A stretch of 64,000 nucleotides of DNA from Nioella halotolerans. Lineage in GTDB: Bacteria; Pseudomonadota; Alphaproteobacteria; Rhodobacterales; Rhodobacteraceae. The position numbers and the translations under genes were made by a program. How positions within the stretch are numbered: the stretch's first letter is position 1; every line of letters starts with the position of its first letter. The DNA is taken from positions 1 to 64,000 of the forward strand of contig QVQC01000079.1 in assembly GCA_003428585.1 (NCBI GenBank). Reading direction: 5' to 3'. This document shows positions 53,821 through 63,000 of this stretch, one piece after another. Under the pieces are notes generated by a model. It was not told the DNA's origin. It made no database searches and saw only the letters and a program-made list of their open reading frames with translations.

Positions 53821-55679
53821 TGCGCGGCCACGGCCTCGGCACTTTCGGGGTCGGCGGCGGCAAGGTCCACGGTGAAGATCGCGCCGCCCTCGGGATGGTT
53901 GCGCGCGGCCAGCGTACCGCCGAAATCGCGCACGATATTGTAGGAGATCGACAGCCCGAGGCCCAGCCCCTTGCCGGGGCTCTTGGTGGAAAAAAACGGG
54001 TCGAAGAGCTGCGCCAGAGCCTCCTTTTCAAGGCCGGGGCCGTGGTCGCGCACATCCACCATCCGCCGCCCGCCCTCGGCCCGGATGCTGACCTCCACAA
54101 GCGGCGTCTCGCGGCGTTCCATCGCGTCGAGCGCGTTCGACAAAAGGTTGACCAGCACCTGTTGCAACCGCACGCGTCCACCCATGACAAGGATCTCTTC
54201 GCCGGGCCGCTCGAAGCGCAATTCTGCCTTCACCGCGTTCAGCTTGGGCGCCATCAGTTCCAGCACGTCGTCGAGAACACTTAGCAGGGGCACCGGCCCG
54301 ATCCTGTCCTGCGGGCGGCGGGCGAAATTGCGCAGGTGCTTGGAAATCGCCGCCATCCGGTCGGCCATCTGCGAGATCAGCCCGATATTCTTGCGCGCCT
54401 CGTCTGGCCGGTCGCGGTCAAGGAAGGTGGCGGCATTGTCGGCATAGGCCTTCACCGCGGCGAGCGGCTGGTTGAATTCGTGGCTCAGCGCCGCCGACAT
54501 CTGGCCAAGTGCTGCCAGCTTGCCGGCCTGCACAAGCTCGCTCTGGGTGCGGCGCAGGCGGTCTTCGGTGACCTTGCGCTCCTCCACCTCTTGCACAAGT
54601 TGCGCATTGGCGGCGTTGAGGTCGGCGGTGCGGTCCGCGACCCGGCGTTCCAATTGTTCGCGGTGACGGCGTTGCTGGTCCAGCCGTTCGACGAGCCGGG
54701 CGCGGCGTTGCAGGAAGACCACCGCGATGAGCCCGGCGAAGAGCAGTCCGAGAACCGCCAGCGCCACGGTCTGGCGTGCCTGCACGATCGCGGGCCGTGT
54801 CGGTGTCAGCACCATCACCCGCCAGCCCGCCGAAGCGATCAGCCCGGTATTGGTGACGAAATCCTCGCCGCGCCCGTTGCTGCGCACGGTCAGGATGTCG
54901 TGGCCCGGTGCCAGTGCCTCGCGTTCCGTTTCCAGCAGGGTCAGGCGGTCAAGCGGGTATTGCCGGGTGCGGGTGATCGCCCGAAGCGCGCGCTCCGGGA
55001 TCGGGCCGAGGCTGGCGAAATGCCAGTCGCGCCGGTCCGACAGGAAGATGACGTTGCTGGGATCGGTGACGATGACGCTGTTCTCGCTTTCGCGCCATGT
55101 CGCCTCGAACCCGTCGAGCAGGATCTTCACCGCCAACACGCCGACGATCTCGGTGCCGTCGAGAACCGGTGCGGCGAAGTAATAGCCCCGCTGGCCCGAG
55201 GTGGTGCCGAGCGCGTGGAACCGCCCGCGCCCGTCGTTCAGCGCATTGTTGAAATAGGGCCGGTAGTTGAAACGCCGTCCCACGAAGGACCGCTCGCGCC
55301 GGTAATTGCTGGCGGCGATGGTCATGCCTGCCGTGTCCATCACCCAGATATCGGCCACGTCGAGGGTTAGCGCCGTCTGGCGCAACTGTTCATTGGCGAA
55401 GGGCACCAGCCCCTCGTTGTCGGGGTCTTCGAGGATGCGGGCAAGGATGGGGCGTTCGGCCAGCAGGCCGGGCAGGACCTCGGTGCGCGACAGCGCGCCG
55501 CGCAGCGCGGCGGTGGCAAGGCGCAGGGTGGCTTCCTCGCGGGTGGCGGTTTCGGACAGGAAATAGCGTTCCACGCGCGGCAGTGCGGCAAGGCCCGCGA
55601 TCGTGGCCAGCACCAGCCCGAGCAGGAGCCAGCGCAGCAGGCGCGAGGAGGCGAACGGTATCCGGGTCCGGCGGGTCAT
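53817..55679 (-). CDS. dctB: DctB-like membrane sensor histidine kinase
   Basis: A 620-residue kinase. TM1 at about 14-32, periplasmic double Cache sensor (about 40-300) with the DctB-typical YRPYFNNALNDG, TM2 at about 303-323, a coiled coil, HisKA with phosphoacceptor H400 in LSHEFNQPLAAVKAYADN, then HATPase with N, G1 (DHGPG) and G2 (GKGLGLGLSI) boxes. Partner of the DctD-like regulator. DctB proteins sense C4-dicarboxylates; with a TAXI system nearby the ligand may differ. Confidence 0.88.
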   Translation of the reverse strand: MTRRTRIPFASSRLLRWLLLGLVLATIAGLAALPRVERYFLSETATREEATLRLATAALRGALSRTEVLPGLLAERPILARILEDPDNEGLVPFANEQLRQTALTLDVADIWVMDTAGMTIAASNYRRERSFVGRRFNYRPYFNNALNDGRGRFHALGTTSGQRGYYFAAPVLDGTEIVGVLAVKILLDGFEATWRESENSVIVTDPSNVIFLSDRRDWHFASLGPIPERALRAITRTRQYPLDRLTLLETEREALAPGHDILTVRSNGRGEDFVTNTGLIASAGWRVMVLTPTRPAIVQARQTVALAVLGLLFAGLIAVVFLQRRARLVERLDQQRRHREQLERRVADRTADLNAANAQLVQEVEERKVTEDRLRRTQSELVQAGKLAALGQMSAALSHEFNQPLAAVKAYADNAATFLDRDRPDEARKNIGLISQMADRMAAISKHLRNFARRPQDRIGPVPLLSVLDDVLELMAPKLNAVKAELRFERPGEEILVMGGRVRLQQVLVNLLSNALDAMERRETPLVEVSIRAEGGRRMVDVRDHGPGLEKEALAQLFDPFFSTKSPGKGLGLGLSISYNIVRDFGGTLAARNHPEGGAIFTVDLAAADPESAEAVAAQ

Positions 55680-55915
55680 CGCTCGCGAGTATGCGGCGCG
55701 GCGCGGCGCTTGCCTAGGGGATTGCGAAAGCCGAATGGACCCGGTTGGCGCGAAGCGATCTTGGAGGCGCGACAGGGACCGGCGAGGACGACCCGGCGCG
55801 CCAAGCCCCGGCGCCGGGTTCCGTCCACTTGACGCACCGCGCCCGTTTCGCTTGCGCGCGCGGCCTGACTCGCGGCATCAAACCCTTGACGCCCCGAGGA
55901 AAGGACACCGACCCG

Positions 55916-57439
55916 ATGTATGACAGGAACCACCTTGCCCACCGGCTGCGCCGCGCCTCGGCGCACGCGGATGACCGGCCTTTCCTCATCCACGGTGCGG
56001 GCTGGCGCGCGACCAGCTACGGCACCTTCTTTCACAATGCCGAGCGCATGGCCTCGGCCCTCGAACGCCTCGGTGTTCATCCCGGTGACCGGGTGGCGGT
56101 GCAGGCCCCCAAGACGCAGGAGATGCTGGAACTTTACGTGGCCTGCGCGCTGGCCGGCGCGGTCTTCCTGCCGCTCAACACCGGCTACACGCCGCCCGAG
56201 ATCCGCTATTTCCTGTCCGACGCCGCGCCGGTCCTCTTCGTCTGCGACCCGGACAAGCTGGACGCGTTGACGCCGGTCGCGCGGGACTGCGGGGTCGCCC
56301 AGATCCGCACGATCGCCGCCAATGGCTCCGGCACGTTGCGCGAGGCACGAGAGGCCGAGGTACCGGGCTATGATCCGGTGCCACGCGGCCCGGACGATCT
56401 GGCCGCGATCCTCTATACCTCTGGCACCACGGGGCGGTCGAAGGGCGCGATGCTGACGCACAGGGCGCTTGCCTCCAACGCCGAGACGCTGTGCGATGTC
56501 TGGCGCTTCACCGCTGATGACGTTTTGATCCACGCCCTGCCAATCTTTCACACCCACGGGCTCTTCGTCGCAACCAACGTGACCTTGATGGCGGGTGGGT
56601 CGTGCCTTTTCCTGCCGGGCTTCGATGCGGACGCGATCTTGGCGGCCATGCCGAAGGCCACCGCGCTGATGGGGGTGCCGACCTTCTACACCCGTCTGCT
56701 GGACCACGACGGGCTGGCCGAGGCGGCGGCGGGCATGCGTCTGTTCATCTCCGGCTCCGCGCCGCTGCTGGCCGAAACCCATGATCGCTGGCGCGACGTG
56801 ACCGGCCACGCGATCCTTGAACGCTACGGCATGACCGAAACCAACATGACCACCTCCAACCCCTATGACGGCGAGCGGCGCGCCGGCACTGTAGGCTTTC
56901 CGCTACCGGGGGTGGAACTGGCGATCCGAGATCCAGAAACGCGCGCGGACCTTCCACAAGGAGAGATCGGCGTGATCGAGGTGCGCGGGCCAAACGTCTT
57001 TGCCGGATACTGGCAGCTGCCCGAAAAGACGGCGGAGGAATTGCGCGCGGACGGGTTCTTCATCACCGGTGATCTGGGCAAGGTCGATGCCGATGGCTAT
57101 GTCCATATCGTCGGGCGCGCCAAGGACCTGATCATCTCTGGCGGGTTGAACGTCTACCCCCGCGAGGTCGAGGCGCTGATCGACGATCTGCCCGGCGTGC
57201 TGGAAAGCGCCGTGATCGGCGTGCCGCATCCTGATTTCGGCGAGGCCGTGGTCGCCGTGGCCGTGCCGCAGCCGGGCGTCGAGATCACCGAGGCGGGCAT
57301 TCTGGCCGGCACGGCGGATGCGCTTGCCTCCTTCAAGCAGCCCAAGCGGGTGATCGTGCTGCCGGAACTGCCACGGAACACCATGGGCAAGGTGCAGAAG
57401 GCCGCGTTGCGGCAGGACCACGCCGGGCTTTTCGCATGA
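55916..57439 (+). CDS. matB: malonyl-CoA synthetase-like acyl-CoA ligase
   Basis: A 507-residue ANL-superfamily enzyme. AMP loop YTSGTTGRSKGAMLTH, then YGMTETNM, hinge GRAKDLIISGGLNVYP and C-terminal catalytic lysine in NTMGKVQK. The N-terminal third and MTETNM element are as in MatB of alphaproteobacteria, which makes malonyl-CoA from malonate. A close methylmalonate or other small-acid preference cannot be excluded. Start at 55916 follows AGGAAAGGA. Divergent from dctB. Confidence 0.8.
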   Translation: MYDRNHLAHRLRRASAHADDRPFLIHGAGWRATSYGTFFHNAERMASALERLGVHPGDRVAVQAPKTQEMLELYVACALAGAVFLPLNTGYTPPEIRYFLSDAAPVLFVCDPDKLDALTPVARDCGVAQIRTIAANGSGTLREAREAEVPGYDPVPRGPDDLAAILYTSGTTGRSKGAMLTHRALASNAETLCDVWRFTADDVLIHALPIFHTHGLFVATNVTLMAGGSCLFLPGFDADAILAAMPKATALMGVPTFYTRLLDHDGLAEAAAGMRLFISGSAPLLAETHDRWRDVTGHAILERYGMTETNMTTSNPYDGERRAGTVGFPLPGVELAIRDPETRADLPQGEIGVIEVRGPNVFAGYWQLPEKTAEELRADGFFITGDLGKVDADGYVHIVGRAKDLIISGGLNVYPREVEALIDDLPGVLESAVIGVPHPDFGEAVVAVAVPQPGVEITEAGILAGTADALASFKQPKRVIVLPELPRNTMGKVQKAALRQDHAGLFA

Positions 57440-57534
57440 GGAAGAACGCCTAGCCGCTTGGCAGCGCCGAACATGGCCGTGCCGATAGACGAGGACAAGC
57501 CGCATGGGGAGACGCCGCCCGTGCCGCCGCCCTC

Positions 57535-58500
57535 TCAGTATCCGCGGGCCGGGTCCACCACGTTCAAAAGGGGCTCGTTCCGCCGATAGCGGCCAAGGTT
57601 CTCCGCGAACATCCGCACCGCCTTTTCCGCCCAACCATCATGAACCGCCGAACAATGCGGCGTCAGGATCAACCGTTCCTGATCCCAGAACGGGCTATCG
57701 GCGGGCAGGGGTTCCTCGGCGAAGACATCACGCGCCACGCCCCGGATGCGGCCGGTCTGCATGGCGTCGAGCAGCGGGGCTTCCTCGATGACGCCGCCGC
57801 GCGAGACATCGACGAGGATGGCCGAGGGTTTCATCGCGGCGAAGGCTGCCTCCCCGATGAGCCCGGTTGTGGACGGCAGGAGCGGCACGCAGACGACCAC
57901 CACGTCGGCGCGCGGCCAGAGATCCGGTAGCGCGGCCATCCCGTGCACCTCGTCGCAATTGTCGGTCGGCGCAGGCCGGGCGCGCACCCCGATGACTTTC
58001 ATCCCCATGGCCTGCATCCGCCGCGCCACGGCCTGCCCGGTCTTGCCGAGTCCGAGGATGAGGCAGGTCTTGCCCGCCACCGGCTCGACCCGCGCGGCGT
58101 GGTCCCATTCGCGGCGGTCTTGCGCGGCGCGCAGCCGGGGCAGGCCGAGCGTGAAATGCAGCACTGTGCCCAGCACGTATTCCGCCATCATGTCGGCGGC
58201 GACCCCGGCGGCATTGGTCACGGTCATGGTCGTCGCGTCCCAGGACCCAAGATGGTCCACGCCCGAGCCCCCGACAGAGAGCCACTTGACCGGTGACGAT
58301 AACGCCGCGCCTGCGGGATATTCCGCGCCACCCTCGGAACGGACCGAGAAGATCACCTCGGCGCCGGTTTCCGCGATCAGCCCCGGCAGCTTGGCATAGC
58401 TGTCGCAGCCGTGCAGGGTGAGGTCGGGGTGCATCTCGGCGACGATGGCCCTCGCCGTCTCCGGCGCGCTTGTGTGCAGGATGACATTCGGCTGTTTCAT
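57535..58500 (-). CDS. D-2-hydroxyacid dehydrogenase (GhrA-like)
   Basis: A 321-residue NAD(P)-dependent oxidoreductase. Nucleotide motif LGLGKTGQAVAR near 150; catalytic Arg in VDVSRGGVIEE, Glu in DVFAEEPLP, His in LTPHCSAVHDGW. GhrA-type enzymes reduce glyoxylate or hydroxypyruvate. Its start overlaps the DapA-like gene by four bases; last gene of the operon cuyA-like/racemase/dapA-like/this gene. Confidence 0.82.
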   Translation of the reverse strand: MKQPNVILHTSAPETARAIVAEMHPDLTLHGCDSYAKLPGLIAETGAEVIFSVRSEGGAEYPAGAALSSPVKWLSVGGSGVDHLGSWDATTMTVTNAAGVAADMMAEYVLGTVLHFTLGLPRLRAAQDRREWDHAARVEPVAGKTCLILGLGKTGQAVARRMQAMGMKVIGVRARPAPTDNCDEVHGMAALPDLWPRADVVVVCVPLLPSTTGLIGEAAFAAMKPSAILVDVSRGGVIEEAPLLDAMQTGRIRGVARDVFAEEPLPADSPFWDQERLILTPHCSAVHDGWAEKAVRMFAENLGRYRRNEPLLNVVDPARGY

Positions 58501-59405
58501 GACGGCTCCAGATGCTTGGCCGCGGGGCCGAGCGCGGCCAGCAGCGCCTTACCTGCCGCGCGCGTCGCGTCAAGGTGCGGCGGCGCGAGGTGCAACCAGC
58601 GGTCATCGCCCGAAGTCACCGCCAGCAGCGCCTTCATGCCGCCGATCAGCCCCGCGGCAGCCACCGTGTCGCGGAACGCCTTGATCGCCGCGTCCTCGGC
58701 GGTCATGTCCCGGCCCGCCGCAACCCCGTCGAACACGGCGCGGATCGCGGCGGCATTGAGGTTCACCGTGGCCGAGATGCAGCCGGCGCCGCCTGCCGCC
58801 AGCCCTTGCGTCAGGAACCCCTCCGACCCCGGGAAGACGGCGACATCGGGTGCCGCCGCGATCACCGCCTCGGTGTTCGTCCAGTCGCCGGAACTGTCCT
58901 TGTAGGCGGTCACGGTATCGGGGAAGGCGGTGTTCAGCCGCGCCGTCAGGGCCGGGCTGACCGGGACGCCGGAATTCTGCGGGATGGAATAGAGGATGAC
59001 CTGCGCGCGCGTGTCCTCAAGCCCGGCGATCAGCTCGCTGAAATAGCGTGCCTGCCCGTCATCGCCGACGCTGCCGTAGAAGAACGAGGGCAGCACCATG
59101 ATCCCGGCGCAGCCCAGCCCGGCCGCGTGGCGCGACAGCGTCAGCGTATCGGGCAGGGCGGTCAGCCCGGTGCCCGGCATCAGCCGGTCGGCGGGAATGC
59201 CCGCCTCGACCAGCCAGTCCAGCGCTTGCATGCGCGCCGCCATGGAGATCGAAAGTGCCTCGCCCGTGGTGCCGAAAGGCGAGAGGTAATGCGCCCCCTG
59301 GTCCAGAACCCGTCTCGCATGGGCGACCCACAGGTCACGGGCGATGCTGCCATCGGGGTTGAAGGGCGTCAGAAGCGGGCAGATGATACCGGTGAGGCGG
59401 GGCAT
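58497..59405 (-). CDS. DapA-like dihydrodipicolinate synthase/N-acetylneuraminate lyase family aldolase
   Basis: A 302-residue Schiff-base aldolase. SPFGTTGEALSIS carries the pyruvate-binding GTTGE, the catalytic tyrosine is in LYSIPQNSGV and the lysine in TAYKDSSGDW. True lysine-pathway DapA is unlikely because the gene sits in a catabolic operon; a 2-keto acid aldolase or dehydratase is more probable. Follows the racemase gene with 27 bases between. Confidence 0.78.
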   Translation of the reverse strand: MPRLTGIICPLLTPFNPDGSIARDLWVAHARRVLDQGAHYLSPFGTTGEALSISMAARMQALDWLVEAGIPADRLMPGTGLTALPDTLTLSRHAAGLGCAGIMVLPSFFYGSVGDDGQARYFSELIAGLEDTRAQVILYSIPQNSGVPVSPALTARLNTAFPDTVTAYKDSSGDWTNTEAVIAAAPDVAVFPGSEGFLTQGLAAGGAGCISATVNLNAAAIRAVFDGVAAGRDMTAEDAAIKAFRDTVAAAGLIGGMKALLAVTSGDDRWLHLAPPHLDATRAAGKALLAALGPAAKHLEPS

Positions 59406-59432
59406 GGAACTCCTTTCGAAAGAGGCAGGGGG

Positions 59433-60110
59433 TTAGCCCGTGCCGCTGGAAAATGCCATCACCGCCGCGACCAGCACATCGAGCGTGTCGATGACGCGCG
59501 CCTCGGGCGTGGCAGCCTCGGCGATGAGCGAAAACTCCGAGCAGCCGACAAGCTGCGTCCGGGCGCCAAGCGCCAGCAGATCTTCGGACGCGGCGCGCAG
59601 GATCTCGCGCGCTTCCAGCGTCGCGCCGTTGGCCTTGATGATGCGGATCGCGTGCAAAAGGGGGGCGTCATCCTCGGGCCAGACCGGGGTCGCGCCGACC
59701 CGTTCCAGCGCCGCGTCGAAAACCCCGGTGATCCGCGTGGCGGGCGAGGCGAGGAGGCCGATCCTGCCGGGGCCGGCGCGCTCTGCCGAGAGGGCGACCA
59801 TGTTCAGCAGCGGGATATCCAACGCGGAGGTGATGCTGGCGGCATAGGAATGGGCGGTGTTGCAGGGCATGGCCAGCGCCTCTGCTCCCGCCGCCTGCAA
59901 CCGCCGGGCCATATCGGCCAGCACCGGGGCGGGGTCGCCGCCGGTGCCCTCGACCAGGTGCGCGATGCGCGAGGGCACCTGCGGGTTCATGTCGATCAGC
60001 AGCGGGACATGGTCGCAATCGTCCTCGGCCGGCACCGCGTCGAGCAGGCGCTGCTGGAAGAGGATCGTCGCCTCCGGCCCCATGCCGCCGAGAATGCCGA
60101 TGCGGCGCAT
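59433..60110 (-). CDS. aspartate/glutamate racemase family protein
   Basis: A 225-residue PLP-independent racemase. It starts RRIGILGGMGPEATILF; the two catalytic cysteines are in AMPCNTAHSYA and LVGCSEFSLI. Such proteins racemise aspartate, glutamate or hydantoin-type acids. Start at 60110 fits the conserved N-terminus and lies one base from the stop of the lyase gene. With that lyase it suggests interconversion of D- and L-amino acids before degradation. Confidence 0.82.
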   Translation of the reverse strand: MRRIGILGGMGPEATILFQQRLLDAVPAEDDCDHVPLLIDMNPQVPSRIAHLVEGTGGDPAPVLADMARRLQAAGAEALAMPCNTAHSYAASITSALDIPLLNMVALSAERAGPGRIGLLASPATRITGVFDAALERVGATPVWPEDDAPLLHAIRIIKANGATLEAREILRAASEDLLALGARTQLVGCSEFSLIAEAATPEARVIDTLDVLVAAVMAFSSGTG

Positions 60111-60111
60111 C

Positions 60112-61104
60112 TCAGCCCCCGAAGGCGAAGTCGTATCCGAAGAGACCGACGGCGCCGCCCGTATGCAGGAAGACGATCTGCTGCCCGTCGAATTCCCCCT
60201 TGCGGGCAAGGTCGATCAGCCCCGCCGCGCCCTTGCCGGAATAGACCGGGTCCAGCAGGATGCCCTCCAACTCGGCGAACATGCGGATCGCGTCCAGCCC
60301 GCTATCGGTCGGCAGGCCGTAGCCTTCGCCCACGTAATCGGTATTGGCCACCACGTCGCCGCGGGCCACCACGCCGGGGCAACCCAGTTTCTCCGCCGTG
60401 CGGCAAGCGAGGTCGTAGACCATCTGTTCCTGCTTGGGCCGCGGCGCGCGGGTGCCGATGCCCAGAACCGGGATGCCAGCGTTGAGCGCGGCCATCCCCG
60501 CCACCAGCCCCGCCTGCGTGCCCGACGATCCGGTCGCATGCACCACCCGGTCGATTACCAGCCCGCGGTCATTGGCCTGCCCCAGCAGTTCCAGCGCGCA
60601 GTTCACGTAGCCAAGCGCGCCCGTGGGGTTCGACCCGCCGCCGGGGATGACATAGACCTTTTTGCCATTGGCGCGTTCCGCCTCGGCGGTCTTTTCCATC
60701 TCGGCCACCATGTCGGTGCCGCCGGGGAAGGTTTCGGTCGTCGCGCCGTGCAGGTGGTCGAGCAGCACGTTGCCGTTGCCGGTGTAGTTGGCATTGTCAT
60801 ACCCGGTGCGGTCCTCCAGCAGGATATGGCAGTCCATGCCCAGCTTGGCGGCGAAGGCGGCCGTTTGGCGGCCATGGTTGGTCTGCGTGGCGCCTTGCGT
60901 CATCACCATGTCGGCCCCCATCTCGACCGCTTCGGCCATCAGGAATTCCAGCTTGCGGGTCTTGTTGCCGCCGGTGCTCATCCCGGTGCAATCGTCGCGC
61001 TTGATCCAGATCTCGGCGTCCAGTTCCCGCGATAGCCGCTCCATCTTTTCCAGTGGGGTCGGCAGGTGGGCAAGGTGAAGGCGGGGAAAACGGGCGAGGT
61101 GCAT
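60112..61104 (-). CDS. cuyA: L-cysteate sulfo-lyase / D-cysteine desulfhydrase family protein
   Basis: A 330-residue PLP enzyme of the ACC deaminase/D-cysteine desulfhydrase group. PLP-lysine K48 in [16 protein letters not shown], followed by [18 protein letters not shown] and [19 protein letters not shown]. These long stretches closely resemble Ruegeria CuyA as I remember it, which splits cysteate into pyruvate, sulfite and ammonia. No sulfite dehydrogenase or exporter is beside it, so D-cysteine or another beta-substituted amino acid remains possible. First gene of the catabolic operon. Confidence 0.78.
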   Translation of the reverse strand: MHLARFPRLHLAHLPTPLEKMERLSRELDAEIWIKRDDCTGMSTGGNKTRKLEFLMAEAVEMGADMVMTQGATQTNHGRQTAAFAAKLGMDCHILLEDRTGYDNANYTGNGNVLLDHLHGATTETFPGGTDMVAEMEKTAEAERANGKKVYVIPGGGSNPTGALGYVNCALELLGQANDRGLVIDRVVHATGSSGTQAGLVAGMAALNAGIPVLGIGTRAPRPKQEQMVYDLACRTAEKLGCPGVVARGDVVANTDYVGEGYGLPTDSGLDAIRMFAELEGILLDPVYSGKGAAGLIDLARKGEFDGQQIVFLHTGGAVGLFGYDFAFGG

Positions 61105-61165
61105 GGCGGCTCCGGTCTGACAGGGTGCGGCGAGCGTAGCGCCCGGCGCGCGGAACCGAAAGGGG

Positions 61166-61936
61166 CTATGGGCCTACCCCGCTGCCGCCCCGCCGCAGAA
61201 GGTAGATATCCATGATCCAGCCATGCGCCGCGCGTGCCTCGGCGCGGGCCGTCGCAATCGCCCCGGTAACCTCGGCCACCGGGCCGGAGAGAGAGACCTC
61301 CTGCGCCATTCCGGCATAGCCCGTCCACCAGATATGCAGGCTCTGCTGGTCGAGCCTGCGAAAGCTCAACTCGCCATCCAGCATCACCACCGCCGTGTCG
61401 GTGCCGGGCGGAAAGCCGTGGTCGCGGATCTGGCGGCCTGTCGTCACGACCACCGGCCCGTTGATGGTGTTGAGCGGGATCGCATGCGCCGCGGTCAGCG
61501 CCTGAATCGCGGTGATGCCGGGTGTCACGCGCACGATGAGTGGCAGCAGCGCCGCCACCCGGTCCGCGATGCGCAGGGTGGAATCGTAGAGCGACGGGTC
61601 GCCCCAGACAAGGAAGGCCACGCGCGCGCCACCGTTCAAATTGGCGCGGATCGTCTCCACCCAGAGCGCGGCAATCGCGTCGTGCCATGCCTCAACCCGT
61701 TCGTGGTAATCCGCGATCGCCGGGTCACGCTCGGGCAGGGCGAACTCGGCCACGCGCGTTACCGGGTTGTCCAGCACCTCGGCGCAGATCTCGCGGCGCA
61801 GCGCGGCGAGGTCGTCCTTGCCCGCCCCCTTCGTGGGGATCAGGATCAGGTCGGCGGCGTTGATCCGGTCGATGGCCTGCCGGGTCAGGTGGCGCGGATT
61901 GCCGGTGCCGATGCCGATCAGGTCGAGCGCGATCAT
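61166..61936 (-). CDS. cobF: precorrin-6A synthase (deacetylating)
   Basis: A 256-residue SAM-dependent tetrapyrrole methylase of the aerobic cobalamin pathway (precorrin-5 to precorrin-6A). The N-terminal [14 protein letters not shown] holds the SAM loop; [11 protein letters not shown] and [20 protein letters not shown] are CobF-typical. ATG 61936 has GAAAGG eight bases upstream; an earlier in-frame ATG at 61957 lacks a ribosome site. Presence of CobF marks the oxygen-dependent route. Confidence 0.9.
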   Translation of the reverse strand: MIALDLIGIGTGNPRHLTRQAIDRINAADLILIPTKGAGKDDLAALRREICAEVLDNPVTRVAEFALPERDPAIADYHERVEAWHDAIAALWVETIRANLNGGARVAFLVWGDPSLYDSTLRIADRVAALLPLIVRVTPGITAIQALTAAHAIPLNTINGPVVVTTGRQIRDHGFPPGTDTAVVMLDGELSFRRLDQQSLHIWWTGYAGMAQEVSLSGPVAEVTGAIATARAEARAAHGWIMDIYLLRRGGSGVGP

Positions 61937-62003
61937 CGCGGGGCCTTTCAAAGACACACGGCCCCACGAAGGGGCCGCGCGCGGGGTTGGTCGGTTCGTT
62001 GCG

Positions 62004-62684
62004 TCAGGCCGCGGCGTCGTAGACGCGCGGGTTCACGAGGCCCGTGCCCTTCAGCCCGCGCAGCGCCTTGGCCCCGGCCAGAACGGCGAGATCGGCGATG
62101 GGCTCGATCAGCACGACCAGCATGTAGGCGCCGCCGAACGCCAGCACCGACTGCACGCTCTCGGCGCCGACGCCCTGCCCGTAGAAGGCCCAGAAGGCGA
62201 CCCAGGCGACCACGCCGCCCTGGAACGCGGTGGACAGCTTCAGCGCCTGCGCATAGCCAAGGTCAACATAGGCCGTGCCGGGCGCGATGATGCGCTTGGC
62301 CAGTGCCGAGATGGCGAAAAGCGGCACCAGCAGGGTGGTGACGTTGACGAAATACATCGGCAGGTCGGTCGGCGCGAGGAACAGCGACTGGACCAGCAGG
62401 CCGAGCGCGAGGCCGATGGCCGCGGGCGCCGCGCCCAGCATCAGCAGAAGGGTGGAGCCGAGGATGAAATGCACCTCCGACACGCCGACCGGGAAATGCG
62501 GCAGCACCTCGAAGAAGATCAAGGTGCCGATTGTGGCGATGCCGGCGCGCGCCGCCAGCGAGGCGGCACCGTTTTCGCGGATGCTGTCCACCGCCAGCTT
62601 GGCCGCGTAGGTGGCGCCACCCGCGGCGGTGGCATAGGCCAGCGCCATCTTGGCGCCGTGGACGATTCCGGGTTCGATATGCAT
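62004..62684 (-). CDS. cbiM: CbiM-like cobalt/nickel ECF-type permease
   Basis: A 226-residue membrane protein. The N-terminus MHIEPGIVHGAK supplies the metal-binding His near the start, as CbiM does, and HFPVGVSEVHFILGSTLLL is a CbiM signature. Six to seven helices. Start at 62684 has AAGGAGACC upstream. It lies behind a cobalamin riboswitch, fitting cobalt import. No CbiN, CbiQ or CbiO gene follows in the window (cobF does), so its energising partners are elsewhere or it works alone. Confidence 0.82.
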   Translation of the reverse strand: MHIEPGIVHGAKMALAYATAAGGATYAAKLAVDSIRENGAASLAARAGIATIGTLIFFEVLPHFPVGVSEVHFILGSTLLLMLGAAPAAIGLALGLLVQSLFLAPTDLPMYFVNVTTLLVPLFAISALAKRIIAPGTAYVDLGYAQALKLSTAFQGGVVAWVAFWAFYGQGVGAESVQSVLAFGGAYMLVVLIEPIADLAVLAGAKALRGLKGTGLVNPRVYDAAA

Positions 62685-62779
62685 GTGTCTGGTCTCCTTG
62701 CCGTCTCCCCGACGGCCTGTGATGGGCGGCCGGGCAGGCCCGGCCCTTGGAACGGTACCCCCCGAGGGGGCGGTTTCAC

Positions 62780-62945
62780 GGCAGGTCTCCTGACTCGCGG
62801 GTCGCTGCATGTCCCTTGCCTTCCCGCCCCCGTTCGGGGCAGTGGCGTTCGTCGGGGCACGCTCTCCGCTTACAGTTGCGGGGGCAGTCACGGGTTTGGC
62901 GCCTGATGGCTACACCGCACCGTGTTCCCTTTTCATTTCTCCGGC
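62780..62945 (-). promoter_or_regulatory. cobalamin riboswitch
   Basis: On the minus strand the leader shows GCGGTGTAGCCATC, GCAACTGTAAGCGGAGAG (around 62879-62862), the B12-box GCCACTG (62846-62840), GGGAAGGC and finally GAGTCAGGAGACCTGCC (62796-62780): the conserved order of the AdoCbl element. It precedes cbiM by about 95 bases and is 55 bases downstream of the cobA end, so it probably represses cbiM (and cobF) when B12 is plentiful. Confidence 0.93.
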
Positions 62946-63000
62946 ATGCTCAAGCCTTCGAAAACCGTGTGAACCTTTGTCGATGGCCGGGGATGCGATG

